A stretch of DNA of 64,000 nt from Apiotrichum sp. Y4204 (GCA_025531455.1 JAMYHL010000022.1:682001-746000), one strand, 5' to 3'; numbered from the stretch's first letter, positions 20,933 to 34,333 are shown. The notes: generated by a model from the letters alone, not told the origin. Numbers and translations: made by a program.

Positions 20933-23900
20933 CTTCCTGAGGTCAGTGGAACAAGCACTCGGCTTGAGATGCGAACGCTGGAGCTGGAACGTTCTGTCAC
21001 GCCGACACCCATCGATTCGGTTAGAACGACACTTGCGTTCCAACACCTTTTCGCCTGCAATTGAGCAGCACTCTCATTGTAGTGTACCGTGTCATCTGCA
21101 CTTGGGCGACGTGGATAGCGACTTGGATGTCGTCGACGGACTAATCAGTGTTCTCCATGGCAATGTGAGTGAAAGTCTTGGATCCCTGGCAAGGACATGC
21201 GGACGCATCGGAGACGCGGGTCAAGTGACGGCCAAACCGGCAGATGATAACGCAAGGACAATAAGACTTCTGGTGCGGGGTGGTTATGCGGGCCATGCGG
21301 GGGTGTGGGGGGGGTGAGATCAGCATCATGTCACTATCAGGTAAACGGATAGAACAGTCGTAGTAACCCCGTTGTAGGTCCGGTGGTCCAGAATTCCCGT
21401 CTTTGAGGGTAGCACATGCGCGGCTAGGGGACCAACTCGCGCATGTGCGAATGCGGCAACGGCAGGATGTTCCTGAGTGTGTGAACGCTTTCTGTCCCGC
21501 GAGAATTCAGTCCAAAAGAACCATACTTTGTTGAATCGCCGCTAGCCAATAAACAGGAACAGATATGCCGGTTGTAGCCTCTCTGCAACTCTGCAAGCTC
21601 TGCAAGCTCTCTAGCTCTCCAGCTTCTGTCGGGTTGTGCGAGGCACGACGATCTCAAACACCAACATCCCTCAATTCTCTCAACACACACCCTCTTTCGA
21701 CGTTGCAGATCCTCATGTTCTTTCTTTGATCAGCGGATCGTTCAGAAGCGCAGATACGCGCAGATCCTGTCGAGCTCAAGTGAAGCAATGTAATTAATTG
21801 AACGATCTGCCTCTATTACATGAAGCAATCCGCAGCGATCCATTAGTCCAATCCTTATTGAAGGGCTGGCAAACGAAAGGAAGCCTGCAGAATGTCGCCA
21901 GTCGTGCCTGTCCATGATAGCCACTTGCCAAGCCGCAAGGACACACCCCCCGATGGCGTTGGCGGGGAGGCGGATAGAGAACCCTGAAATGCAGCCTTAT
22001 TGCAGGTCGTGGTGAGACAAACTGCAAGCTCGTGCTCATCGATCGTGGAACGCAGCGCGATCCGCAGTCGTGATGAGTGAATGAGAGGAGCCGAGCGCAG
22101 GCCGACTGGGCCGAGCTGGTCGAATTGGCGGATGGCCAGTGGACGAGGCCGGCTGGCAGCCAGCGAGAGCGAGGACACGCTGGGCCCCTATTATTGGCTC
22201 GGTTAACGCGCTCGCCGCCGGGAGTGATCAGCTGCCGCCGGTGGTACTCTGTGCCTGGTTTTGTTAGTTGGCTGTAAAACTCAGATGGCGACAGGGACAG
22301 CCATGTGACACCAGCTGGGCCAAGGACCGAGTTTCCAGTTGTGGACACCACCCGCCACCATGAGATTGTGCCAGCTCAGCAAGCCAGCAAATGGAGTCGA
22401 GGGTTTGACAGTGAAGCGAGCACAATCGGGACCCGAGTCGCTCACGGGCGCCGAGAAATCAGCACTGTTCAAGCTGAGGCAAGGGGGCTTTTGCAACCGT
22501 GCCAGCTGGGCTGAGGGGTGTACCACACACCGCAGGTACCGATCGTGCCCCGAAAGTGATGTGTGTGATGTACGGTGAGGAACGACGATGGTGTCATCTG
22601 GCATGGAATCCCGGCTACCAACTTGATACACTTCACTAAGAACCTAAGCTGTGCCGTTGCTCCCTATGCCAAAACCGTTGCCACGTAATGGAAACTGTAT
22701 GGCGAGGAGTGTCCGTGCGGTGCTGAGAGCGCTTAGATGTACGATGTCGTTACTGGGCTTTGGCGCGTTGGATTGCGGGATCTCAAGAACTGGCGTTGCT
22801 CTCACATTTTGCTCGGTGATCCTGATCCCCGGCTTGGATGCGTCCACCAAGATCTGAAGGGCCCCGCACTTCGGCGATCTGGTCGCCACTCGATCCCCGT
22901 GGATCAAGAATGAAAAGATCACCGCTCCGTCCTTCCATGTCAACTGCAACAAAACACCCGCGGCACAGCATCGCGCAGTATACAATCTACAATCTGCCTG
23001 CGCCCATCAGTGCACAGACTGCGGCCGGAACGCTTCGTATTGCCTCTTATCTTGCACATTCAGTATTATTTGACATCTGCCTTATCTCCTATTCTTTCCG
23101 TCTTGGTCACTATGGTTTGAGGCCTTGGATCTAATCGGTGTTGCGTTGAGTGTTCTTATTCCGCACTATTACTCATTTGACGTTTGGCCCCGCTCTACTG
23201 CCAGCGCGCAGCCGTTTTCGCCATTGGCCTATGTGCTGCTGCGACTCTTGTGGCTGCGGCTTCTGCGCCTGCCCTTGGGCCCCCCTTTCTTTCCCGCAAG
23301 TCCCGCCTCTCTTTTTCTTCCTTGTAGATCCTCCCTGCTGTTCTGCCCGGCTGGTTTAGCTCTACCTCGAGGTTCCTTTGCACCTGTCCTCTCTGCCTCA
23401 TGCCTCTCCCTTTCCTCACCGTATCCTCGGTTTTTGATTACGTGCCTCTTCCGTATTCCCCCCCTCCCATCCCCGCCCTGTCTCTGATGGATTTTTTTCT
23501 CTCTTCTCTTTGGCCCTACCCTTCCAGCTTCCGGTGGCCCTCGTAACTCTGTCTCCGTGCAGTGGGTTACTCCGCTGCTCCGTTGCTCCGGCACCCACTT
23601 TTCACGCGCTCTAGAACGCCTCTGGGCTTCGAGGCCCAAGGAACTAGGAGCTATTGCCGCTGCACGTTGCCCAGTCGATTTCTTTTTCTCTTTTCAGTGT
23701 CGGCATGCACTACCACTACTACTCATTCGCGCTTTTGCTTGCGCTGCGCACTCCGCGCGGCTGTGTACGCGTGCGTGTGTGTCACGTTTGCCTCCCCCCT
23801 TCCCCTCGGCCCTCAGCCTCTTGAGCTCTCGAGCTCCATATTGCGGGATGCATGCATTGGAACAGAGGTACGGCACGACGCCACTCCGTGCTCCGTGAGC

Positions 23901-24248
23901 CTGTTCCTCTCTAACCCTTACTGTCTCATAACGTTCACATACTCCTTTGCATACTACTGGGTCCACGGGTTCAAGGGATCCAAGTATATCCCAGACTAGC
24001 GTGCCGTAGTCTGTCCAGACCATCCAGGCCCAGTTCCAAACCGTATATGCATGCATGTGTGGCCCCCTCTCTCTCTGCGGATAACTGCCGTTGTTAGCCC
24101 TGCTTGCTTACGGCCGGCGGGCTAGAGAATTCTCGGCGCGGCGCGCGGCACCGTCTCGTCCGCGGTGATGTCGTCGTGCACATGGGACATGGAACATGAA
24201 TAAGGAATAGCCATTAGAGGGATTACACTGATATAGACTATCAACTAT

Positions 24249-25510
24249 GGGCCACTACGTAGTGTAGCTTGGGAATAGCTCGTCATAATTCTATTCACAT
24301 TCTCCGCCTTTTTCTCCTTTGCTCCTTCCTCCTCCTCCCCCCCCTCCGCCCTTGTTCCTTTTTGCCTGCTGTTGCCGCTGTTGCCGAGCGCCGACCAATC
24401 AAGCACAACACCTTCGTACCCAGCCAGCCAGCCAACAAGCGACAATCCTTTCCTTTCTATTCCTATTCCGCGCACCCACGTCCACCACCAATCCGCCGCT
24501 CCTCTCCAGCCTTGTCATTGCACTCATCATCCATCTCTGCATCCACCACACTCGCATCCCTTTTCCATTCACACCTTTCGCATTCACTCCAACCATCCAT
24601 ACCCATCGTCCCCTTCTCGACCTTTCCCACCTTTTCATTTCATCCATTCCGCCGCCACCCAATTTGGTCACCATTGCCTTTCCGCGTGTACCGTGTGCTA
24701 CTACTATTTGCACCTGCGCAGGCCTCTGCTCCCATCCGCCCCCTCCAAGACCCTCGACGCCTCAAGCCTTTACGCCCACTCACCCTGGTCAACCCTCGCT
24801 CAGCCCTTGGCCAGTTTGCTAAGCCTCGGCCACCGCGACCGGAATATCACGAGCCAGCCGCCCGCGCACCCCTGGCCGTTAACCCTCTCTGCCCAGCGCT
24901 CAACGTGGTGTGCAGCCACGCATACATCAATCCAGGCCATCTCCTCGATCTTCCACCTTTGCCGTGACTCTCGCACCTCTCCTACCCTAGACACACCTCT
25001 GATCCTTTTATTCAATCGACTCCAGCGTGGATCACAGCCTAAATCCTTGCACACCACGCTCAACATCGACAACTGTCGCCGTTACGCCTTCCTTTCCTTT
25101 GATCTCCCATATTCGACCTTGCCCGCACTAGTCACTTCTCCCTTGACTGCTCTTTTGCCACGCCTACACTGCCAAGTTGCGCGGCGTGCTTTTGACAACA
25201 AGGGTTTCTTGCTGGCCACGACTGCCCGTTGAACACTAGCCGTGCTGTGGTGTTGCACGATTTGTCAACCTGACACGCAACTCGTCGTTCAACTCTAATA
25301 TCGCCCTTATCATCATCCATCCTCACCACGACCCCAAACCCGTCGCACACTCTCCTTAAAGCCTGTGTTCGTCCCTCCAGCAGCCGCTTATCGCCTTTCT
25401 TGAAGCCGGGTTTACCACATTCCTTTTCGTTCTCACGGGTGCAGCGATAAATCTTGTCCGCAAGTGGATTCTCAGCACATTTGTCTTCCTCCATCGCCTG
25501 ATCGGTAGGC
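24249..25510 (+). promoter_or_regulatory. 1.26-kb ATG-free CT-rich leader upstream of MGA2
   Basis: I read every line from 24249 to 25510 and found no ATG on the plus strand. The stretch is strongly pyrimidine-biased, and long frames stay open only because stop codons are rare in CT-rich DNA; none starts with ATG. It is best read as an unusually long 5' leader, possibly with internal introns. Confidence 0.6.
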
Positions 25511-28500
25511 ATGGACTCTTCGTTGACGTCCTCACCTTTCTCTACCCGGTCGACCATCCCATCATCGCCTGAATACCAAGGCGACAACGAGACTGCTGGC
25601 AAGTCCAGCCACTCAACTTTTGCATCTGGCTCTGGCCACCTCATGCAAGGGATGCAGGCCATTCTTAACAACCTCACCGGAAAGTACGTCACACCGAGTA
25701 ACCTCATCCACTGACGAAGCAGCTCATCCTTCCCTTTCAACACGGATTTCCTGCGCGCGACGTCAACATCAACCCCCGATGTCAAACCGACTGTGAACGA
25801 TGTCAAGCCCGCCGTCCCCACGGCGTTGGCACAGACCCAGCGTGCAACGCCCGCGAGCTCAACCCATGGCGGTTCCAGGACAGAACCGCCGAAGCGTGCG
25901 ATTGAGCTGGATGAGCTGCCAGCAGCCACCCCTACTTCTGAGGAGCTGTGCCAGTCCTTCAACAAGTGCGCAAACCATCGCAAGTATGCAAGCTAACGTG
26001 CAACAGTGGACGAAACCGGTTACTTCTCCAAGGCGACCCGCAGAACATCCACAAACAACGTGTAGAGACTGCGATCCGCGTTATTATCGACATTCTCCGC
26101 ACCATCCCCCCATCTCCATCCCTTCCTCTTCCCTCTGGAATCAATGAAATTGTCCCCCGTGATTCTGCAGGGAACATTCTCGCCCACTTTGAACGGATCG
26201 CTACCTTCAAGGGCCTGCGTCTCCAGGTGGGAACAACGACAAAGACGAGCTCCAAGAAGCAGCTTGCGGCTGGCGCCATACCCCCGCACCAGCTTGCTTA
26301 TGTGGAAACTGCTGTCTACATGAGCGGCGAAAATGGGAAGCGCGTTTATGCCTGCAAACGGTGTCGCGGCCGTGAGGAGCGTCGGCGGCAAAACAAGGAT
26401 GCCGCGAGGAAGAAGCAGATTGCTGAACCTGAGCCTGTGCCTCCTCCCAAACCGAAACCTTCCATCCATCCGCCCACGGAGGACTACATTACCGGCGAGA
26501 ACTCGTCGCAGTATGACCCCCACCGCATGGGCCAAGTCGTCGAAGAACCACCATGGGACCCCACAGTCCCCGACTGGCGCCATGAGATCGTTCTGTTCAA
26601 CTCACCTCCCGACGTACCCTGCAAGGAAGGCTTCTGGCTCCCGTTCCGCGTCATTTGTTATTGCAAGTGCCATGGTGAGAAGGTGGGATTCCGCATCAAG
26701 TTTACCCTGCGCACTCTGGACGGGCGGATTCTTGCCACTCAGATGACCCACCCCATCAAGATTACAGACGACCACAAGACCGACGCGAAGTCTAAACCTC
26801 GCCACGGTGTGTCCGCCGCATCGGCACCTCGCGTACGCAAGGGTCGCATGAGTACTGCCTCGTCCCAAAGAGTGTCTCCGGCGCCTTCGGAGAGCGAGAT
26901 GAGCGTAACCTCGGAGGTTGGTGCTGTCGTACAGAAGCAGACACCGCAGGCCCGCCAGGGTAAGCCGTATGAGCGCCCTCCGTCGCAATCCCCAGCTGTA
27001 CAAACTACCAACCTTCCCTTCGACTTTATCAACGAGCGACCCCGTTTGTCGCGACATCAATCGGCGTCATCTTACGCGTCGGCCTCGCAACCTGACATTA
27101 CAAACTGGACTCCTGATGCGGTCGCCCAGAACACTGTCAGTCCCGATGCCTTGAGGAGACCCAACTTTGCCGGGCTGTCCAACCTTACGAATCTCAACTC
27201 CCTGTCGGCATCCTCTTCTGTTGCTCCAAGCCCCGCGCAACACTACGGCAATATGAATGGCATGGGCACCAATATCGGCTCTAACGACATGTACGGCAAC
27301 GATCTCAACGTGTCAAACACCCACACTCCCCTGGACCTCTCGTCGTTGAGCGCGGCGTCGATGAACAGTATGATGTTTGGTGGTTCGGCACCAAGCAACA
27401 ACACCGATGACGTCGACATGAACACTGTGGCCAACGAGCTCCAAAACATGCTTTTCAGCGGGTCGAGCCAGGCTTCAGTGTCGTCAAGCCACCATGACGA
27501 CTCTTCGGTATTCTCAGGCTTCACACAAGGAAGCATGTTCAGCGAAAGCGGCCTTCCTCCTGAGAGCACTCTGGACGACATGATTGACTACTCCGGTGGT
27601 GAGAGCAACGGTGCTCTCAGCCCCATGGGGCACCTCAATCTTTCGCCGACTGTTGGCATGGGTCAACTTGATCTGTCCGGCATGGGTGCAGCCAATCGCA
27701 ACCAGATGGGCCAGTCACTCAACCAGTCGCAGATGGCCCACGCGCAAATGCCGCAGTCGCCATTCTCGCAGCAACCGAGCCGTTTGCCCAGCGTTTCCCC
27801 TATGGATCAGGATGCACACACCCGCGCCCTCCTTGCCCTGCTTGCCCAGCAGCAGCAGCAGCAACAGCAACAGCAGCAGCAACAGGCTCCGCAAGTGCCA
27901 GTCCCCATACTCTCACACGTCATTCCTGCAGAAGGCGAAATGGCTGGTGGAACGCCTGTTGCCATCGCTGGCCGTCTGTTCACACACGATACCGTCATCT
28001 GCTTCGGCGGACGCCCTGCGGTCACGAGCTATGTGACAGACTCGTTCTTGCAGTGCACACTTCCTCCCAGCCCAGTGCCTGGTGAGGTAGAGGTTACTGT
28101 GCAGAACTGCGCCAGGGACATTACACAGCCCGCCATGATGTTCAAGTACAACGGCATGGACAAGGAAATGTGAGTAACTTTCACAGATAAATAGCTGACT
28201 TTGACAGGATGCGTCTCATGCTTGAGGTTCGCCAAACCCACACATCCAGCGACCCCGCGGTTCGCCTTATCGACCACATTGTCCGCTCCAATCACAACAG
28301 CGACGTCAGCGACCGTTCCAGCGTTAGCCCAGCCCCAAATATGGCTTCGCCTTTTGACGCAACTGGGCTAGCCGTCGAATCTCGCTCCGCCTCTCCTCAG
28401 ATAGGACCAAAGGATCTACAATCGACTCTGGTGTCGTTCTTGGAGAACATTGACGAGCAGTCGCCTGGTATCCTCCGGCTCACTGGCGCTACCAACCACC

Positions 28501-29609
28501 GAAACAAGGCTGAACAGACTTTGCTTCACCTAGCTTCGGTTATGGGCTTTGACCGTCTGCTGCGCCGCCTGGTACATGTTGGCAGCAACCTCGACCTCCA
28601 AGATGTCAACGGTTTCACACCACTCGCATTCGCAGCGCTGTGCGGTCACACCGATTGTGCCCGCGTCTTGCTGGAGGCCGGTGCCTCCTACGATCTCCCC
28701 ACTTATCTCGGAGAGATGCCACTTGATCTGGCCAAGAACGCGGATCAACGCGATGTCGAAATGGTTATCCTGTCGTATGTTTGGTCCACCGGGCCTACGG
28801 ACCATCCACCCTCCCCGTCGGCCATTTCAATCGAGGTCGATAGCGAGATCGACGATGATAACCCGAGCTCCGAGTCCGATGGCAACAGCACGAACCGGAT
28901 CCTCAAAGCTCGTCGCTTCGGCCGGAGGTCCAGAAGCAAGCACAGGGCCTCGGACAAGACCCGCCTTTCGCGCCGCATCTCGCCGGACATCTCTCAGATT
29001 GGCCCTTCCACTTCTACGCCCCTGGACGACCCTCCTCCTTACGCCCCGCCCGACCACCAATCGTGGATGTCGCGCACTCTGTCAAACATTTCCCACCCCA
29101 TACCAGACGCTGTCTGGCACCACCTTCCTTCGATATTCGGATCCGAGAAGGGCGGTGTGGTTCCGCCTGGATGGATTGCCTTCCCCGCGCCATCGTGGGA
29201 CACTCTGCAGAAGGTTACTAGCCCCGAGGACATCAAGCTGTTCACGCAGGCCATGGCTGCGGCGGCGTTGAACGCCGTCGTTCAGTCTGGTGCGACTACG
29301 TCGAACGAGAAGGCTTCTGCGCGACCATCGCCTGCCAAGCCGCGCAAGCACCAGCGCCGTCCCAGCGCGGACTCTCAGTCGTCGGGTCGTTTGAGCGCGA
29401 GCGAGATGGTTCGCACGGTCAAGCGTGAGTCCTCTGAGAAGTCCAGCAAGCCGCTGACCTTCTCAGAGGATCGCATGCTTTACCTCTTCTGGTTGCCTGT
29501 TCTTCTATTCGTCGGATTCTGGCTGCTCGTGACTGCCCTCCCTATTGCAACAGGGTTCTGTCTCATCTACGCGCGCCAGATCAGCCGGGCCATCAAGCAA
29601 CGGCTATAA
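25511..29609 (+). CDS. MGA2: ER-membrane-tethered transcription factor, Mga2/Spt23-like
   Basis: In yeast, Mga2 and Spt23 sit in the ER membrane and are released by proteasomal processing to induce fatty-acid desaturase (OLE1). Exons 25511-25683, 25723-25965, 26007-28169 and 28208-29609 give 1326 residues. Order of parts: a disordered N terminus; the conserved DNA-binding-type region with VYACKRCRGREE (about 245) and RVICYCKCHGEKVGFR (about 350-365); a long Ser/Asn/Met-rich stretch; 13 glutamines (about 750); an IPT/TIG domain (about 765-855, IPAEGEMAGGTPVAIAG); ankyrin repeats (about 955-1055, with TLLHLASVMGF and GFTPLAFAALCGH); a basic/Ser-rich linker; and a C-terminal membrane segment LYLFWLPVLLFVGFWLLV with a short tail. 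The domain order and terminal anchor are diagnostic. The second intron could be 41 nt (donor GTGCGC, chosen) or 23 nt (donor GTATGC at 25984). Confidence 0.92.
27840..27881 (+). repeat. CAG/CAA repeat coding for polyglutamine in MGA2
   Basis: Thirteen consecutive glutamine codons (mixed CAG and CAA) sit just before the TIG domain. The mixing with CAA should limit slippage. Confidence 0.85.
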
Positions 29610-29989
29610 TATTTTGGTAGGATTTTTGTCCTCGTGTCCGCAGTTTTCTTTTCTTTAGTTCTAGTTGGTGCGCGTTAGCAGCGCAGCCCCTGTACAAATG
29701 TCAATGTCATCATAGATGAGATGTAGGATCATATGGCGAGCCTTGGTCGACGGTGTTTGTGATTCATAACGGGGGTTGATGTGATGAGTTGGCAGGGCCC
29801 GCGGGGGCTCCACCGATTGACGGCCAATTCCAGCGCCACAATGACATGGCGCTTCACTCTAGTGTGCACATCACATTGCGGACTGGGCCCAGACAGGCAT
29901 CACCAACCGAGATGCGACAGCCTCCGGACCAAAATGTCATCTATCCATTCTCTCCCTTCGCTGCAAATAACATCCATCACGAGCGCATC
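29610..29989. other. Intergenic region between MGA2 and the SAC/5-phosphatase gene
   Basis: 380 bp that must contain the MGA2 3' end and the whole promoter of the next gene, which lies in the same orientation. No TATA box is obvious. Confidence 0.5.
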
Positions 29990-32900
29990 ATGACCGGTCG
30001 GCTCTTTCTCCGACCGTCCCCGCGCGCCTTCTTCCTGATCACCGACACGCATGCGCTTGTGTTCCGCCAACCGGGCTCGGGCTCAGGACCAGGCGAGACC
30101 AAGGCGAGCCGCGCAGTCGTCGTCGCCGAGTTCTTGCCCCTCGACGAGGTCGATACGACGGGCCTCGTGGCGGCCGGACGTGGGCAGAGCGTCGAGGGAG
30201 TATTGGGCGTCACGACGGCTCCGAGCGGTGAGTGCGCCGCAATGGATAGTATGCCAGGACTCAGGTGGGAGGGCGCACACGACCTCCAGACATGGCATCA
30301 CACTTTTTCTTTCATGTGCTGACTTCCACAGATAGGTCGCCGATTCCGGACGTGTGGTTACTCCTCCTGACCGCATCCACGCCGCTCAGCCCATTGATCC
30401 CGGGAAGCACGCTGCGGCCATCCAAGGTCGTTGCTGTTGAGTTCCACTCGCTCACCTCGAATATCTGGGACCCGCCCGGACTCGACCAGCAGACCGGCGG
30501 CGGCGACTATGGTGACGATTTTGGCGAAGAGTACGGGGGATACGGGCGGAGTACCCCCGGAAGCACACAGACGCAAACGGCGGCACAACTGAGCGGCATC
30601 GAGGACCCGTGTCTCGGCATGAAAAAGTACCTCGAGAGCGGTGGATTCTTCCACGCCGAGGCCTGCCGGTGGGACATTTCGCGCCGGCTGGGAACGGCGG
30701 GCACGAACACGGTAGCGGCAGAGCACGGGCAGGCGCACCCACTCGAAGGGTTTGATGAGCGATTCGTGTGGAACGCCAGCCTCCTCGCCCCGCTGCTTAC
30801 GTTTCGTGCCGGCCTTACGCCCACCATGAGAGGGGAGCTTGACGCGCATGCCCTCCTCCTCCCCGTCATTCAGGGCTTTGTCGGCTCGACGATGCTCTCA
30901 ACGGGAGGCTGGGACGAACGGCCAGATCAAGGTGTGCTGGCGCTCATCTCGCGTCTGAGCTGGAAGCGCGCCGGCGCGCGGTTCCGTACCCGTGGAATCG
31001 ACGACGATGGCAATGTTGCGAATTTCGTCGAGACAGAAACAATCCTCACTGCTGGAGAAACGTGTCTGTCGTACACGCAAGTGCGGGGCAGCGTGCCGCT
31101 CTTCTGGCAGCAGCCGCAGCAGGGTCTCGGGACGCTGCAGCAGCGCGTGGAGCTTACGCGCCCGCCGCAGGCGACACAGCCCGCGTTCGACAAGCACTTT
31201 ATGGACCTCCTCGACCACTACGATGCCGTCCACGCGATCAACCTCCTCGGGCAGAAGGACGCGGAGGCGATGCTCTCAGGAGGCTATCAGCGGGCGTTTG
31301 ACGCGCTCCGCAAAGTCTTACAGGACACGACATCGCAGGACAAGCTCACATACCAATCCTACGATTTCCACAACGCGGTGCGTATTGGCGGACACGAGGC
31401 CGTGCGCAACGACCTCGGGAGCTCGCCGCAGGTGTCTCGCTCCATGAGCCACTTTGGCATCACGGCCATAGACAATATCACGGGCGATCCCATCGAGCTG
31501 CAGCACGGCGTTTTCCGCACAAACTGCCTGGATTGCTTGGACCGCACAAATTATGTCCAGGAGGTGCTATCGACGATTGCACTGCGCCGCTTCCTCGCCG
31601 CGCACGGGTCCGTCATGCTCAACTCGCCGACGCTGTGGTCCGCGCACCGCGAACTGTGGGCGGATAACGGCGACCGCTTGAGTAAGGCCTATGCGGGGAC
31701 AGGCGCTATCAACACGAGTGCCACCCGCACCGGCCGCAAAACACTTGCAGGCCTGCTCTCCGATGCGACAAAGAGCGTTGGGCGCGCGTACATCAACAAC
31801 TTTCAGGATAAGGGCAAGCAGATGGCCATCGACATGCTCCTGGGTCTCCTGGCTGGCCAGCGACAGGTCGTGCTGTTCGATCCGGTGGGCGATAGCGTGC
31901 AGCAGGCTCTCGCGCAGCGCAAGTCGGAGTACTCTGTGCCCCGGGAGATTGTCATCTTCAGCGGGACGTGGAACGTCAACGGCAGGCCTGCCGACGAGTC
32001 GCTTGACCCTTGGCTCTTCCCCGAGAAGACTCCAGCGGCGGACATCTACGCGATCGCGTTTCAGGAGATTGTGGAGCTCACGCCTCAGCAGATCGTGCAG
32101 ACTGACCCTGCGAAGAAGTAGGTCCATCTAGTGACCTATGGCTGACAGCAGGCGCAAATGGGAGATTGCCATCATGGACGCGTTCACAAAGCACTACAGC
32201 AAGAACGAGTACATTCTCATGCGGAGCGAGCAGCTTGTCGGCACGGCCCTCATGATTGTCGTCCGGCAGTCGCTCCTTCCAGCTATCCGGAATATCGAGT
32301 ATGCGGATCGCAAGACCGGTCTCCAGGGTCTGAGTGGGAACAAGGGTGGCGTGGGCATCCGCTTCAACCTCTACGACTCGACCGTCTGCCTCATGACTTG
32401 CCACCTTGCTGCTGGCCAGGCAAACTATGCAGACCGCAACGCCGATTACCGCACCATCTCACACGGACTGGTCTTCCTCCGCGGCAAGACGATCGATTCG
32501 CATGAGTGAGTTTCAACACAACCACCTTGGCTAACATCAGCATCGTCGTTTGGGCAGCAGACTTCAACTACCGTATCGACCTTGACAACGACCAGGTCCG
32601 CGAGTATGCCGCTGCCGACCAGCTCGATGTCCTCTTCGCCGCCGACCAGCTCGCCATGGCCAAGGACGACGGCGAGGTGTTCATAGGCTACACCGAGGGG
32701 CCCCTCACATTCCGACCGACGTACAAGTAGTGAGTCCCAGTGGCAAACCCATCATTCGGCCCCTCATTTCATCATTGGGTGGCGACTCCGGAAGCAACAC
32801 GTGCCTCAGCACAACATCATCATGTGGTATCTGCGGACCTGCGGATACAAGTGATCCCGGAGCAATAACATTACGGTAATCGAGGCGCTGACGTCACAGC

Positions 32901-34333
32901 GATAACGGCACAGACACTTACGATTCTTCTGAGAAACAACGCATCCCTGCATGGACGGGTGGGTCCCAGAGGATCAGGTGCACAGGATGACCCGCTGACG
33001 ATGACGCAGACCGAGTGTTGTTCAAGGGTCGTGATGTAAGTACCCCCTCCCTGTCGACCTGCACCGCTGGTGGCGTCCACTAGCTGTCCTGCAGGAACAA
33101 TCCTGCAAGGACTCTGACCACTGCCGGGAAAATTCAATCGCTGATGCAAAGGTCAAACTCCTAGCCTACGACAGGGCGGACCTGCGCACGTCCGACCACC
33201 GCCCAGTGTATGCGGTGCTGCATGCGACGGTGGCCGACGTGGATGAAGCGAAGAAGGCGCAGGTGGCTGATGAGCTGTTGCGAAAAGCACGCGCGCAGGG
33301 TGGTGCCAAGATGGATGAGCGCGTCGAGGCAGCGTCCAGGGGAGGACTGAAGTCGTTGGTCAAGGAGTTTACGGACGTGTCTGTGGCGCCCTCGCCGACC
33401 AGCTCACCGGCGCCGGGTCCGCGGCCCGGTCATCACGGCGTGCGCAACAGCATCCGGTCAGCCGCTTCGTCCACGACGGCATCGACACTGAATGTCCTGA
33501 ACTCGGCATACGAGCGTATTGGAGTTCCACCACCACTACCTCCACGGCATAATGGTAGCTCGGCCGTGACGGCCGTGAAGCCCCCGACAACCCCGATCTA
33601 CGAGGCGCGGAGGACTGCCCCGCCGCCGCCGCAGAGCAGCGACTTTAAGCGCATCGGCCTGCCGCCCGACAGTCCAAGCGATGAGATCACGCCCGTCGCG
33701 ACAGGTGACTTTGTGATTGTGCCGTCGCCGAAACGCCCACCATCGCTGCCCTCGCGCATCACCTCCACATCTGCCACTCAGTCTCCCACCTCGAATGTCG
33801 CGTCCCTGGCGAGCAAATTCGGCGGAGCCGCGTCGGCGGCCGCTCCGGGTCCGGCTCCCGGTCCGGCTCCCGGCCCTGCGGCGCCACGCCTCCCGACCCG
33901 TCCGTCAAAGCAGTCCACCGTCGACATGGATTCCCCTCCTCCCGCCAACCTTATCGCGCCAGTAGCTCCGGACAATACACGGCGGCCGGCGCCGCCGATC
34001 CCCGAGCGGAAGATGTCTGTCCCCGTCGCGTCCCCTGTGGAGAAGGGACACCAGGACAGCCAAGGCCAAGACAGCGCCACAGCGGACAAGGGCAAGCCGC
34101 CGGCGACCAAGCCAAAGCCCCCTGTCCCCGCCAAGTCTGCGTCGCTCTCGTCGACGACCTCGGCGTCCGCGGCGCCCACGTCTCCTGTGACAAGTCCCCG
34201 CGCAACGTCGCCGCCTGCCCGGCCCGCGATCCCTACCAAGCCAGCGACCCTGAAGGCCGGCGAGGACAAGGACAGAGATAAGCCGTCGCTGGCGCCCAAG
34301 CCCGCCGGCCTTAAGGGCAAGCATATCCAATAG
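29990..34333 (+). CDS. Synaptojanin-type phosphoinositide phosphatase (SAC domain plus inositol 5-phosphatase)
   Basis: Hydrolyses phosphoinositides at the plasma membrane and endocytic sites, like yeast Inp51-53. Seven exons (29990-30227, 30332-32117, 32152-32505, 32541-32729, 32900-32958, 33010-33035, 33152-34333) give 1277 residues. The N-terminal SAC domain has the catalytic Cx5RT loop in RTNCLDCLDRTN (about residue 478). The 5-phosphatase domain starts at IFSGTWNVNG (about 618) and continues with LSGNKGGVGIR, TCHLAAG, WAADFNYRI, RIPAWTDRVLF and SDHRPVYA (about 898). The last 380 residues are Pro/Ser-rich with PPLPPR-like and PAPPIPER motifs, probable SH3 ligands. Most family members have WLGDFNYR where this has WAADFNYR; the catalytic Asp is kept. 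Exon 6 is only 26 nt. Both active sites look intact. Confidence 0.94.

Larger units (their letters stand above)
18588..24248. other. Gene-poor interval of 5.7 kb
   Basis: No gene is supported. Many short open frames on both strands overlap and have no recognisable domains. Small repeats are at 19936-19963, 19967-19980 and 20883-20932. From about 23230 the plus strand turns strongly pyrimidine-rich, perhaps the distal promoter of MGA2 or an upstream leader exon. Confidence 0.45.

Noticed and set aside
24269..25232. Long plus-strand open frames (232 and 286 codons) upstream of MGA2
   Set aside because: Neither begins with ATG; they stay open because CT-rich DNA lacks stop codons. The region has no ATG at all, so it is better read as a leader.
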